Source: Rhodobacter sp.
GTDB lineage: Bacteria > Pseudomonadota > Alphaproteobacteria > Rhodobacterales > Rhodobacteraceae
Direction of reading: 5' to 3'
DNA: 56,596 nucleotides
NCBI GenBank assembly: GCA_013821825.1
Contig: PNJK01000016.1
Span: 1-56,596, forward strand
Shown here: positions 17,256 to 24,588 of the stretch, piece after piece
Layout: each line of letters opens with the position of its first letter
Position numbering within the stretch: the first letter of the stretch is position 1
Notes under the pieces: generated by a model
Databases searched by the model: none
Told to the model about the DNA's origin: nothing
What the model saw: the letters and a program-made list of their open reading frames with translations, nothing else
Made by a program: the position numbers and the translations under genes

Positions 17256-18488
17256 CTACTCTGCCGCCTGATCAAGGTTCAGCCGGTCGGCCGCATAAAG
17301 GTAGTCGCGCGTGATCGGAACAGCATCCGGGCGTTTGCACAGCTGGAACTGGAACACGTCCTGTGGTCCGTGGCGGAAGGTCTGCTCGCTGGCGGCCAGA
17401 TAGAACCGCCACATCCTGACGAAGTCCGCGCCCTTGAGCGCAGTTGCGACTGCGGCCCTGGCACTGAAACGGTCGAACCAGCAGCGCAGGGTCAGGGCAT
17501 AGTGCAGACGCAGGCATTCGATGTCGCCGATCCGAAGACCGGCGTCCTGAAGTGCGACGACGACTTCGGAAAGGGCCGGAACATAGCCGCCGGGAAAGAT
17601 GTACTTGGCGATCCAGGCATTTGTCCCAGCCGGCGGTGCGGTCCGCCCGATGGTGTGGACAAGCGCCACGCCGTCATCCGTCAGGAGATTCTTCAACACG
17701 TTGAAGTAGTTCTGGTAGTTCGGTGCGCCGACATGTTCGAACATGCCCACCGACACGATCCGGTCAAAAGTCCCGGTCACCGCGCGGTAATCCATCAGTT
17801 CGAACGACACCCGATCAGCAAGGCCCGCAGCCTCGGCGCGGCTGCGCGCAATCGCCAGCTGCTCTTGCGACAGGGTTATTCCGGTCACCCGGGCTCCGTA
17901 GTCACCGGCCAGCGTCAGGGCAAGGCCACCCCAACCACAGCCGATATCAAGGACGCGCATCCCCGGGGTGATCAGAAGCTTGCGCGCGATATGCGCCTTC
18001 TTGGCCGCTTGTGCCGCTTGCAGGCTGCCTGAGGGATCGGTGAAATACGCGCAGGAATACTGTCGGTCGGGGTCAAGGAAGAGGTCATAGATCGCCGGCG
18101 TCAGATCATAGTGATGCGCGACATTGCGCCGGGATCGCCACGCCGGGTTGGCCTGGTAAAGCCGGCGCCACCGGCTGGGCCGCAGGGCCTGAAGCCGGGT
18201 CAGGACCGACATGTTGTGCCCACGGATCCCGCTTTTCACGACCACCGCAAGCAGACCCTGCACGTCATCGCCTTCAACCGTCAGCGAGCCGTCCACATAG
18301 CATTCGCCCAAAGCCAGTTCCGGGTCGAACATCAGCCGCCGGACCGTCGCCATATCCCTGAGATGAACCTTGGTCTTCGGTTCCTGACCACTGCCGAAGA
18401 CCATCTCGGGGCTGTCGGCAATGGTTACCACCATGGTCCCTTCGCGGACCAGGCGGCGCAAAAGACGGCTGAACAACGCAATCCACAT
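17256..18488 (-). CDS. cfa: Cyclopropane-fatty-acyl-phospholipid synthase family protein
   Basis: SAM-dependent methyltransferase that adds methylene bridges to unsaturated phospholipid acyl chains, hardening membranes in stress or stationary phase. It is 410 residues and probably peripheral to the inner membrane. The SAM motif VLDIGCGWGGLA is at 179-190. Further family motifs are HHYDL (125-129), YSCAYF (144-149), ITLSQEQ, and VSVGMFEHVG. The start at 18488 is chosen because GGAGGG lies just before it. An upstream ATG in the long ORF has no ribosome site. An Fnr-type box lies 58 bases upstream, tying the gene to the stress island that follows. Confidence 0.9.
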   Translation of the reverse strand: MWIALFSRLLRRLVREGTMVVTIADSPEMVFGSGQEPKTKVHLRDMATVRRLMFDPELALGECYVDGSLTVEGDDVQGLLAVVVKSGIRGHNMSVLTRLQALRPSRWRRLYQANPAWRSRRNVAHHYDLTPAIYDLFLDPDRQYSCAYFTDPSGSLQAAQAAKKAHIARKLLITPGMRVLDIGCGWGGLALTLAGDYGARVTGITLSQEQLAIARSRAEAAGLADRVSFELMDYRAVTGTFDRIVSVGMFEHVGAPNYQNYFNVLKNLLTDDGVALVHTIGRTAPPAGTNAWIAKYIFPGGYVPALSEVVVALQDAGLRIGDIECLRLHYALTLRCWFDRFSARAAVATALKGADFVRMWRFYLAASEQTFRHGPQDVFQFQLCKRPDAVPITRDYLYAADRLNLDQAAE

Positions 18489-18698
18489 GGGCCCTCCAGA
18501 CTGCCCAGGTTTCTGCCATGCTTTTCCATGATCTTTACCCAGGCATTGACCGAGGTCAACTTCGGATGCGGGTGGAAATCCTTGGAGTGTAGCAGGCCGC
18601 CGAAGCGCCATGCCGACGGGCGCGGCCCGACTTCGGGGCTGGGGGTGGCAGGGATCAAAGGCGCGCCTTCGCCGCGCGGTCGGCGAGAATTGCCGCCA
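18489..18698. other. cfa promoter region
   Basis: The 210 bases between cfa and the first Crp/Fnr gene (both minus strand) contain the Fnr-type box at 18546-18559. No coding potential is evident in the remainder. Confidence 0.5.
18546..18559. promoter_or_regulatory. Fnr/Dnr-type box upstream of cfa
   Basis: TTGACCGAGGTCAA is a perfect TTGAC-N4-GTCAA palindrome, matching the FNR/NNR/Dnr family site (TTGAT-N4-ATCAA and its TTGAC variants). Its centre is about 64 bases upstream of the cfa ATG, a sensible distance for activation. It is one of four such sites in the next 7 kb. Confidence 0.7.
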
Positions 18699-19463
18699 TT
18701 ACAGGTCGGAGGTGGAGTCCTCTGGTGTCTCCATGACCAGATCATCGCCCGCCGCATCGGTCAGGGTGTCCAGGTCCGCGATCTCGACAAGGTAGGGGTT
18801 CAGGATCCGCAGCACGCCTTGGTGTTCCAGCTCGTGAAAGGCCCGGCTGAGCGACTCTGGTCGCGTGCCAAGATAATGTGCCAGATCCTTGCGCGACAAG
18901 GGAATGCGCAGGCGTACCGGCGCGCCCGACGTCCCAACTCTGGACCGCCGCACCATGATCATCAGGAACGAGGCCAGCCGATTGGCGACCTTGCGGCCGC
19001 TCATCAGCAGCAGCCATTCCCTTGCCGCATCCATTTCATCAAGAAGATGCACCAGGAACAGCCGTTCCGCCTCGGGGTGCTGACGCAGGATCTCTTCCAG
19101 ACGGGCGCGCGGGAAGTAGACGATCCTTGAAGGCGTCAGGGCCTCGATCTGATAGTTGGACGGGCCATCGAAGATCCGGCCATAGATGTCGGTCGGCACC
19201 AGAAGGCCGACGATGTGCTTTCGGTCGTGCTCCAGCACCTGGGTCATCGCCAGGGTGCCGACGATCACGTACCCGACCTCGGTCGAGAGCTGACCGCTGC
19301 CCACAAGCACCTCGCCGGTCTCGACCTCGCGGATGCCGGCATGCGACAGAAGCGATTCCCTGATCTCGGGGGACAGCGAAGTCAGCAGTTTGCGCAGCAG
19401 ACCGTTTCCGGTGCTGATCACCTCACGGATGTCCTTTCGCAGCGTGATCCGCTCTTGCATCAT
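18699..19463 (-). CDS. Crp/Fnr-family regulator, FnrL-like but lacking Fe-S ligands
   Basis: A 254-residue transcription regulator with an N-terminal cyclic-nucleotide-type beta-barrel and a C-terminal winged helix. The middle (GLLVPTDIYGRIF; LDEMDAAREWLLLMSGRKVA) closely follows FnrL of Rhodobacter (known from memory of that family). The N-terminal cysteine cluster and the central cysteine of FNR are absent, so oxygen sensing through a [4Fe-4S] cluster is unlikely. The recognition helix keeps Glu203, Ser206 and Arg207 (E-x-x-S-R), the combination that reads TTGA half-sites. It could be a Dnr/NNR-like NO-responsive factor or a ligand-independent antagonist of FnrL. AAGGA precedes the ATG at 19463. 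Confidence 0.85.
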   Translation of the reverse strand: MMQERITLRKDIREVISTGNGLLRKLLTSLSPEIRESLLSHAGIREVETGEVLVGSGQLSTEVGYVIVGTLAMTQVLEHDRKHIVGLLVPTDIYGRIFDGPSNYQIEALTPSRIVYFPRARLEEILRQHPEAERLFLVHLLDEMDAAREWLLLMSGRKVANRLASFLMIMVRRSRVGTSGAPVRLRIPLSRKDLAHYLGTRPESLSRAFHELEHQGVLRILNPYLVEIADLDTLTDAAGDDLVMETPEDSTSDL

Positions 19464-19725
19464 CTGGATCCTTAAAGGGTCGTCGGCGCAATATCTTGCG
19501 AAGCAACAGCCAAGCGTCCGACTGCCCAGGTCCCATCACCACCCGATTGTCGCTGAAGCGTCCTTGATCCCTGTCAATGTGCCTGGATTATCTATCGTTA
19601 TCTTCATGGAAACCGGCAGCGATTCGCGCAGAGGTTGAGGTATGCGAGAAACCCTGACGCCGATTGCCAGCTACCCGTGCTGATCTGTCAAGCCCGGACC
19701 CAGAAGCTAGGTCGAAAGGTTCGCC
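19464..19725. other. Divergent promoter region between two Crp/Fnr genes
   Basis: These 262 bases separate two regulators transcribed away from each other. They contain an Fnr-type box at 19564-19577, about 107 bases from one start and 155 from the other. No ORF with family features is seen. Confidence 0.5.
19564..19577. promoter_or_regulatory. Fnr/Dnr-type box between divergent regulators
   Basis: TTGATCCCTGTCAA fits TTGAT-N4-GTCAA, one substitution from the symmetric FNR consensus. Its position between two crp/fnr-family genes suggests auto- or cross-regulation. Confidence 0.65.
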
Positions 19726-20676
19726 ATGAAAAGTCCGATCAAGGCACAGGACACTTCGTTTCAGCCCGCATTCGACGGCGTTCGTTCCCTGTCGGGCGGG
19801 TGCGCAACGGGATCGTCCGGTGGCCAGGCACGTTGCGCGGGACGGCTGCATGGCTGTCTCGGGAAACGCTTTGACCTTGAAGTCGGTTCAGTGGTCCTGA
19901 GCGGCGAAGCCCCAAGCCGCCATGTCTGGTTTGTCAGGTCTGGCATCCTCCGGCTGCAGCGCTACGGGTATACTGGCCGAAGACAGGTCTTGTCCCTGAT
20001 CCTGCCCGGCGAAACCATTGGCTACGAAGCGCAACTGCGCGAGGGGATGAGTGTCGATGCCGCGACGCCCTGCAATGTCTGCCGGATCGACAAGCGCGAT
20101 TTCGACCTGATGCTGGAAAGGGACAGCGACCTGCGCAAGGACTTCCTGCTCCAGCAACAGCGGCAGCTTGACCGGTTGCTGTGGCTGACCTGGTCCATCG
20201 GTGCGCTGCGGCCGGACGAGCGCTTCAGTGCCTTTCTTGTTTTGGCCAGCCGGTTCATGCCCTATCAGGTGCAGCCCGACGGCAGCGGCATTCTTTCGAT
20301 GCGACTGTCCCGGCCCGACATCGCCGATCTTCTGTCAACGACGGTCGAGACGATCAGCCGGATCACCCACCGCCTTGCCCATACCGGGATCATCGAGATC
20401 GTGGATCCAGCGAATTTCCGCATCAGGGACATGAAAAAGCTGTCCAAGCTTGGCCGGATCGGCTCGGGCTTCGACGGATTCCCGAAAGGGCCGGATCCGC
20501 AGAACACGCGGCTCAACGTCCTGTTGGGCCTTGTCGATGCCCAACCCGACGGCGTTTCGCGTGTCATGACGGCGGTCAATGAAAGACGGCAGATAACTCC
20601 TTATGCAAGTGATCAGTCCAGATCCACCAAAGGAGGAAACGTGACATGGCTGACAAGAGCACCAGTGTTGAAGTGA
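19726..20676 (+). CDS. Crp/Fnr-family transcriptional regulator
   Basis: A 316-residue regulator with a beta-barrel sensor domain (about 45-140), a dimerisation helix (QQRQLDRLLWLTWSIGA) and a winged-helix domain. The recognition helix reads LLSTTVETISRITHRL with Glu208, Ser211 and Arg212, as in FNR. The N-terminus carries Cys26, Cys37 and Cys44, and the barrel has Cys116 and Cys119. The spacing is not the FNR C-x2-C-x5-C pattern, so a cluster is possible but unproven. AAAGG precedes the ATG. The C-terminal 70 residues beyond the usual end are unassigned, and the last 31 bases overlap hsp20, whose ribosome site lies inside this gene. Confidence 0.82.
   Translation: MKSPIKAQDTSFQPAFDGVRSLSGGCATGSSGGQARCAGRLHGCLGKRFDLEVGSVVLSGEAPSRHVWFVRSGILRLQRYGYTGRRQVLSLILPGETIGYEAQLREGMSVDAATPCNVCRIDKRDFDLMLERDSDLRKDFLLQQQRQLDRLLWLTWSIGALRPDERFSAFLVLASRFMPYQVQPDGSGILSMRLSRPDIADLLSTTVETISRITHRLAHTGIIEIVDPANFRIRDMKKLSKLGRIGSGFDGFPKGPDPQNTRLNVLLGLVDAQPDGVSRVMTAVNERRQITPYASDQSRSTKGGNVTWLTRAPVLK
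20566..20579. promoter_or_regulatory. Degenerate Fnr-type box ahead of hsp20, inside the regulator gene
   Basis: ATGACGGCGGTCAA differs at one position from TTGAC-N4-GTCAA. It lies about 73 bases before the hsp20 ATG, within the 3' coding part of the Crp/Fnr gene, where an internal promoter would be needed for separate hsp20 expression. Confidence 0.4.
20596..20636 (+). promoter_or_regulatory. Hairpin masking the hsp20 ribosome-binding site (possible RNA thermometer)
   Basis: CTCCTT (20597-20602) is exactly complementary to AAGGAG (20630-20635), the Shine-Dalgarno of hsp20. Inside this stem a second one can form, GTGATC (20609-20614) with GATCCAC (20621-20627, one bulged C) around a six-base loop. 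The ATG at 20646 would be blocked until the helix melts. Alphaproteobacterial small heat-shock genes are often controlled by ROSE-type thermometers. The ROSE U-[UC]-GCU motif is not seen, so this would be a different or simpler version. Confidence 0.5.
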
Positions 20677-21176
20677 AACGCGAACCCGCCCAGCCGGGTG
20701 CGATGCAGGCAGCAGAATGGGAACCGTTTCGTTCGCTTCGCCACCAGTTCGACCGCCTGATGGATATCGACTGGCCTGACCTGCGCCTCGGCTGGCCGCG
20801 CCGTCCGGCGATCGCGTCGCAGGCCTGGCCCGAATTGGGCGTGGCCGTGCCGCCGGTCGATCTGGTCGAACGGAATGGCGGCTACGAGTTGCAGGCGGAA
20901 CTGCCCGGAATGACCAGGGATCAGGTCGAGATCAGGCTTTCGGACGGCATGATGACGATCAAGGGCGAAAAGTCGGCGGAACGGGTCGAGGACAAGGAGG
21001 ACTACTTCCTGCGCGAACGCAGCTATGGTTCGTTCCAGCGCTCGTTCCGCGTGCCCGCCAGCGTGGATGTCGACAAGATCGAGGCCAAGTTTGAAAACGG
21101 GGTTCTGAAGGTCACATTGCCGAAGTCGGCCGCTGCCCTTAAGCAGGAACGCAAGATCGAAGTGAAAGCGGCCTAG
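20646..21176 (+). CDS. hsp20: Small heat-shock protein, Hsp20/alpha-crystallin family
   Basis: ATP-independent holdase chaperone, 176 residues. The alpha-crystallin domain spans about 72-165, with VPPVDLVERNGGYELQAELP at its start, GMTRDQVEI, the hallmark FRVPASVDVDKIEAKFENGV, and L-K-V-T-L-P. A 70-residue N-terminal arm rich in Trp and Pro precedes it. The ribosome site AAAGGAGG lies ten bases before the ATG and can be sequestered by an upstream hairpin. It is next to Crp/Fnr regulators and converges with the APH/ATPase gene, with stop codons overlapping as CTAG. Confidence 0.92.
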   Translation: MADKSTSVEVKREPAQPGAMQAAEWEPFRSLRHQFDRLMDIDWPDLRLGWPRRPAIASQAWPELGVAVPPVDLVERNGGYELQAELPGMTRDQVEIRLSDGMMTIKGEKSAERVEDKEDYFLRERSYGSFQRSFRVPASVDVDKIEAKFENGVLKVTLPKSAAALKQERKIEVKAA

Positions 21177-22720
21177 CCGCCAGAGCTTGCCCCTTTGACA
21201 AGACTGCCAAGGGCCGCAGATGCTGCGGCCCTTGTTGCATCAGGCGACCCGCCGGCGTCAATTGTCTCCCACCCCGGATCGCTGACCGGCGCGTCAAGCG
21301 AAGCGATCTGTGCCGCCACAACGGCCGCATCGGCATCCGACGCATCCCCCTGTCGAGAGGTCACCCGCTTGGTCAGAACCGGCAGCGGGGCGGTCAGCCA
21401 AAAGCCCCGAAACGCAACGCCTTGGCGCAAGGCAAGGCCTTGCGCAGCGCGGCGCTGGGCCAGGTCCAGAAAGGTGCCGTCCAGGATCACGCTGCGGCCA
21501 GCCGCAAGGATATTTGCCGCCCGTGCCAGCATATGCGCGTAAACTGCAGATCGGGCGGCGGGGGCATAGCTGACCGGATGCGCCTCGGCCTTGCGTTCCG
21601 TGTCGGTGCGCAGGTGAACCGGGCCGGGACAGGCCCCGATGTCCTTTGCAAGATCGCGCGCAAGGACTGTCTTGCCGGTACCCGACACCCCGCCCACTGC
21701 GATCAGCACCAGCGCCTTCGGCTGCAGATACCTTGCAGCCTCCGTCAGATATCGCCGGGCTTCGGGCAGGCTTTCGCCGCTGTGGCCCGTCGCCAGGTCG
21801 GTCTGCAACAGAACCATCGCCCGGATCGCACCGCGCACCGCCATGAACAGGGGCAAGGCCGACAGGCCGGCATCCTCGGCCCTTGCCGCGGCAAGGAGAT
21901 AGGCCGTCATCGCGGCATTCGCCTGTCGGCCTAGGTCGCGGTGGCAAAGGTCCATCAGCAGGAACGCCAGATCGTAAAGCACATCGCAGGTGGCAAGCCG
22001 CTCATCAAACTCCAGCGCGTCGAACAGGACCGGCTGCCCCTCGATCAGCAGAAGGTTGCGCAGATGCAGATCGCCATGCACCCGGCGAACATGGCCGTTG
22101 GCGGCGCGGTCCCTCAGGTGCTGCGCAAGGTCGGCAAGTTGCTTGCGCGCCCGGCCAAGGAAGACATCCACCACGCCGCTGCCGATCTGGGTGTCGAACT
22201 CCGCCAACACGCGCCCCAACTCGTCCAGAATATCGCGGATCAGGGCGTCGCCGGGATCAGAGCGCCTGGGGCAGGCGGCATGGAAGCCTTGAACGGCACC
22301 GCCAAGGGCCTCGGCCACGGCATCCGTCAACCTTCCGCTGGCGGCCACTTCCGGCATCTCGCAATCGGCTGCAAAGCGGTGCATCCGCAGCGCCCATTCT
22401 ACGGGTGGACCCGAGCCGCTCAGTTCAAGTCCGCCGCCGGGGGCACGCGTGATGGGGACCACGTCGCGGTAGATCATCGGCGCAATGGAGCGGTTCAGGT
22501 CCAGTTCGCGTTGCACCAGGGCTTGCCGCAACTCTGGCGTCGACTGGTCCAGATAGTCATATCGGACTGCCCGCTTGATCTTCAGCGCAACCTCACCGCA
22601 CAGGAACACGTGCGCGCTGTGGGTTTCGATGTGGTTGATCTGACCGTCGGCCGGAAAGGCCCCGGGCGACATCAGAAAGCCGATCACCTCGGCCTGCTCA
22701 TCGCGCTTTGACTGTGTCAT
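21173..22720 (-). CDS. Aminoglycoside-phosphotransferase-like kinase fused to a P-loop ATPase
   Basis: A 515-residue two-domain protein. The N-terminal half (about 1-325) has the APH/choline-kinase fold: a lysine in VALKIKRAVRYDYLDQ, the Brenner motif VHGDLHLRNLLL (H-G-D-x4-N) and the metal Asp in LFDALEFD. The C-terminal half has Walker A GGVSGTGKT followed by a zeta-toxin/shikimate-kinase-like small-molecule kinase pattern (ILDGTFLDLAQRRAA). The real substrate is unknown; antibiotic resistance should not be assumed. The start at 22720 (MTQSKRDEQ) is preferred to upstream codons, which would run into the Fnr box. A paralogue of the first domain lies at 26164-27219. Confidence 0.8.
   Translation of the reverse strand: MTQSKRDEQAEVIGFLMSPGAFPADGQINHIETHSAHVFLCGEVALKIKRAVRYDYLDQSTPELRQALVQRELDLNRSIAPMIYRDVVPITRAPGGGLELSGSGPPVEWALRMHRFAADCEMPEVAASGRLTDAVAEALGGAVQGFHAACPRRSDPGDALIRDILDELGRVLAEFDTQIGSGVVDVFLGRARKQLADLAQHLRDRAANGHVRRVHGDLHLRNLLLIEGQPVLFDALEFDERLATCDVLYDLAFLLMDLCHRDLGRQANAAMTAYLLAAARAEDAGLSALPLFMAVRGAIRAMVLLQTDLATGHSGESLPEARRYLTEAARYLQPKALVLIAVGGVSGTGKTVLARDLAKDIGACPGPVHLRTDTERKAEAHPVSYAPAARSAVYAHMLARAANILAAGRSVILDGTFLDLAQRRAAQGLALRQGVAFRGFWLTAPLPVLTKRVTSRQGDASDADAAVVAAQIASLDAPVSDPGWETIDAGGSPDATRAAASAALGSLVKGASSGG
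21209..21233. terminator. Strong hairpin terminator for hsp20 inside the convergent gene
   Basis: AAGGGCCGCAG-ATG-CTGCGGCCCTT forms a perfect 11-bp stem with a 3-base loop 33 bases after the hsp20 stop. It lies within the last codons of the APH/ATPase gene on the other strand. Only a short TGTT follows, so efficiency on the plus strand is uncertain. Confidence 0.5.
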
Positions 22721-22906
22721 GCCGGTTCCCCGCTTTCGTCCCGCCTGCCACGGCGGGCATGCCCGATGATGACCTTGGGGCCTTCCGGAGGCCATGGCCT
22801 TGACAGTGATCAATGACCCTGCGGTCAGGGCCAGTCATATGGTTCCAGTGCTCCAGCCAGGACGATCGGACGACCGTCCATGGTCCAAACCCAGAAGGAG
22901 ATCCAG
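22721..22906. other. Divergent promoter region of the APH/ATPase and BON genes
   Basis: These 186 bases hold a well-formed Fnr box (22800-22813) between two divergent genes. A GGACG/CGTCC stem lies near the 3' end ahead of the BON gene. No gene is seen. Confidence 0.5.
22800..22813. promoter_or_regulatory. Fnr/Dnr-type box in a divergent promoter
   Basis: TTGACAGTGATCAA matches the FNR consensus at all core positions (TTGAC-N4-ATCAA). Its centre is about 86 bases from the APH/ATPase ATG and 100 bases from the BON-protein ATG, so it could drive both. Confidence 0.72.
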
Positions 22907-23554
22907 ATGTCTGACATGGAAATCAAAGAGAACATCCTTGACGCGTTCGAGTTCGAGCCCAGCCTTGATGCCGCCAGCATCGGGGTCGCTGTCGATCATG
23001 GCGTCGTGACCCTGTCAGGCCATGTGCCGACCTACGGCCAGAAACTGAAGGCCGAGGAACTGGCCATGGCCATCCGCGGCGTCAAGGCCATTGCCCAGGA
23101 GCTTGAGGTGCGCCCGATCGGCACCCACCTTACCGCCGATGACGAAATTGCCAGCCGCGTGCTGCACGTGCTGCGCTGGGGCACGACCCTGCCTGCGGAC
23201 GCCGTGAAGGTGAAGGTGCAGGCCGGCTGGCTGACGCTGTCCGGGTCGGTCGAATGGAACTACCAGCGTGAAGCAGCAGCGCGCGCGGTCCGCGACATGG
23301 CCGGGGTGAAAGGCGTCACCAACGCCATCGTGATCGAGGCCAAGGCCAGCCCTGCGGACATCCGTGACCGCATCGAAAAGGCGCTTAAACGACAGGCGGA
23401 ACTGGACATGAAGGACATCCGGGTCGAGGTGACCGACGGGTCGGTCACGCTGGAGGGCAAGGTTCACAGTCTTGCCGAACGCCGGGCGGTCGAACAGGCG
23501 GTCTGGGCCGCGCCCGGCATCCGCGAAGTGCGTGACCGGCTGTCTGTTGTCTGA
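22907..23554 (+). CDS. Protein with three BON domains
   Basis: A 215-residue protein made of three BON (OsmY-type) repeats at roughly 3-70, 77-145 and 147-215. Each has the alpha-beta pattern ending in G-x-V-T-L-x-G, here GVVTLSGHVP, GWLTLSGSVE and GSVTLEGKVH. BON domains are thought to bind membranes or protect envelopes during osmotic or other stress. No signal peptide is seen, so unlike OsmY this one should be cytoplasmic. The ATG at 22907 is set by AAGGAG six bases upstream. The gene belongs to the Fnr-boxed stress island. Confidence 0.85.
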   Translation: MSDMEIKENILDAFEFEPSLDAASIGVAVDHGVVTLSGHVPTYGQKLKAEELAMAIRGVKAIAQELEVRPIGTHLTADDEIASRVLHVLRWGTTLPADAVKVKVQAGWLTLSGSVEWNYQREAAARAVRDMAGVKGVTNAIVIEAKASPADIRDRIEKALKRQAELDMKDIRVEVTDGSVTLEGKVHSLAERRAVEQAVWAAPGIREVRDRLSVV

Positions 23555-23579
23555 TCCCGCGCGAAGGTGGTGCCTGCGG

Positions 23580-24131
23580 TCATCCTGCGGGCGCCACATC
23601 CACTGCAAAGGGGCCCTGCGCACCGGCCTGTTCCCTGAACCGCAGGCGGGCGCCGCGTCCAAGGTCGTCCCAGTCCCCGGCGACCAGGCTGTCCTTCTGG
23701 AAATAGACCTCCTTGCCATCGTCGGCGCGCAGGAAGCCATAGCCTAGCTCTGGCTCAAGCTCGATGATCTCGCCATGCAGGATGACCGGGTGATGCTTGA
23801 CCTCAAGCCCGCCCAGTTTCAGTCGTGCCTCCTTGGCCTGCTGTTCCAGTGCCGTGAAGGCCGCGTTCACTGCCCGCAACAGGTCATCCGCCGCATGGCC
23901 TTGCCGCACGCTGCGGGCCACGTCGACATCCGGCCCCGGAAGTGACAGGTGCAACCGGACATCAAAGCCGCGACCGGCGTTCCGCGGCTTTTGCGGGGCG
24001 TCCAGAACGATGCTCAGGCCGATTGCATCAGGACAGAACTTCTCGATCGAGGCGATCCGTTTCCGGATCACCGCATCGACAGCCTCGGACTTCTGGATGT
24101 TGCGCCAGGTGATTCTGGGCTCGCGCTGCAT
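23580..24131 (-). CDS. HPF/RaiA-type ribosome-associated domain fused to a cold-shock domain
   Basis: A 183-residue two-domain protein. Residues 1-110 follow the hibernation-promoting factor pattern (ITWRNIQKSEAVDAVIRKRI, IEKFCPDAIGLSIVLD, a duplex-binding beta sheet, and DLLRAVNAAFTALEQQA), which binds the 30S decoding region and silences translation. Residues 115-180 form a cold-shock/OB fold with RNP-like GYGFLRADDGKEVYF. The usual long HPF has a different C-terminal dimerisation domain. It is the third gene of an operon (PRPP-synthetase paralogue, CBS protein, HPF-CSD) that starts at the Fnr box at 25602. The start at 24131 is the first ATG of the HPF domain. Confidence 0.85.
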   Translation of the reverse strand: MQREPRITWRNIQKSEAVDAVIRKRIASIEKFCPDAIGLSIVLDAPQKPRNAGRGFDVRLHLSLPGPDVDVARSVRQGHAADDLLRAVNAAFTALEQQAKEARLKLGGLEVKHHPVILHGEIIELEPELGYGFLRADDGKEVYFQKDSLVAGDWDDLGRGARLRFREQAGAQGPFAVDVAPAG

Positions 24132-24142
24132 GGGGACGCCTT

Positions 24143-24562
24143 TCAACGATGGTGGTCGGCGACGGCGTTGATCAACTCTCCCACCAGCCGCTGGGGCAGG
24201 GCGTCGGCGACATCCCCAAGGCTCAGCATGCCGACCAGCCGCTTCTTGTCGTCGATCACCGGCAGCCGACGGATCTTTTTCTGTTCCATCAGATAGACGG
24301 CATCCTCGACGGTCTGCGTGGTCCGGCACCAGATTATGCCCGGAGTCATCACCTGTTCCACCGTCGTCTTTGCAGGATCACGGCCTTCGCCCAAGACTTT
24401 CAATGCAAGGTCCCGGTCTGTCACCATGCCGATCAAGCGATCATCCTTGCCGACAGGCAGCGCTCCGATGTCGGCCGCCTGCATCCGCCTGGCGGCTTCG
24501 GCGACCGGGGTGTCGGCTTCCACCCATTCCGCCGGAGTGTGCATCACCTTTTCGATTTCCAT
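24143..24562 (-). CDS. Twin CBS-domain protein
   Basis: A 139-residue stand-alone CBS-pair protein. The first CBS covers about 8-60 (MHTPAEWVEADTPVAEAARR ... GMVTDRDLALKVL) and the second about 72-130 (VMTPGIIWCRTTQTVEDAVY ... LVGMLSLGDVAD). Such pairs bind adenine nucleotides and report energy state to a partner. No partner domain is attached. It starts at ATG 24562 or at the adjacent GTG 24565, with AAGGAAAGGGA upstream, and lies 26 bases after the PRPP-synthetase gene in the same operon. Confidence 0.88.
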   Translation of the reverse strand: MEIEKVMHTPAEWVEADTPVAEAARRMQAADIGALPVGKDDRLIGMVTDRDLALKVLGEGRDPAKTTVEQVMTPGIIWCRTTQTVEDAVYLMEQKKIRRLPVIDDKKRLVGMLSLGDVADALPQRLVGELINAVADHHR

Positions 24563-24588
24563 CACGTTTCCCTTTCCTTACAAAGGTC

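Noticed and set aside
21173-22720. Antibiotic (aminoglycoside) resistance gene
   Set aside because: The fold is APH-like, but the P-loop fusion, the stress-island context and the Fnr box point to a metabolic or stress role.
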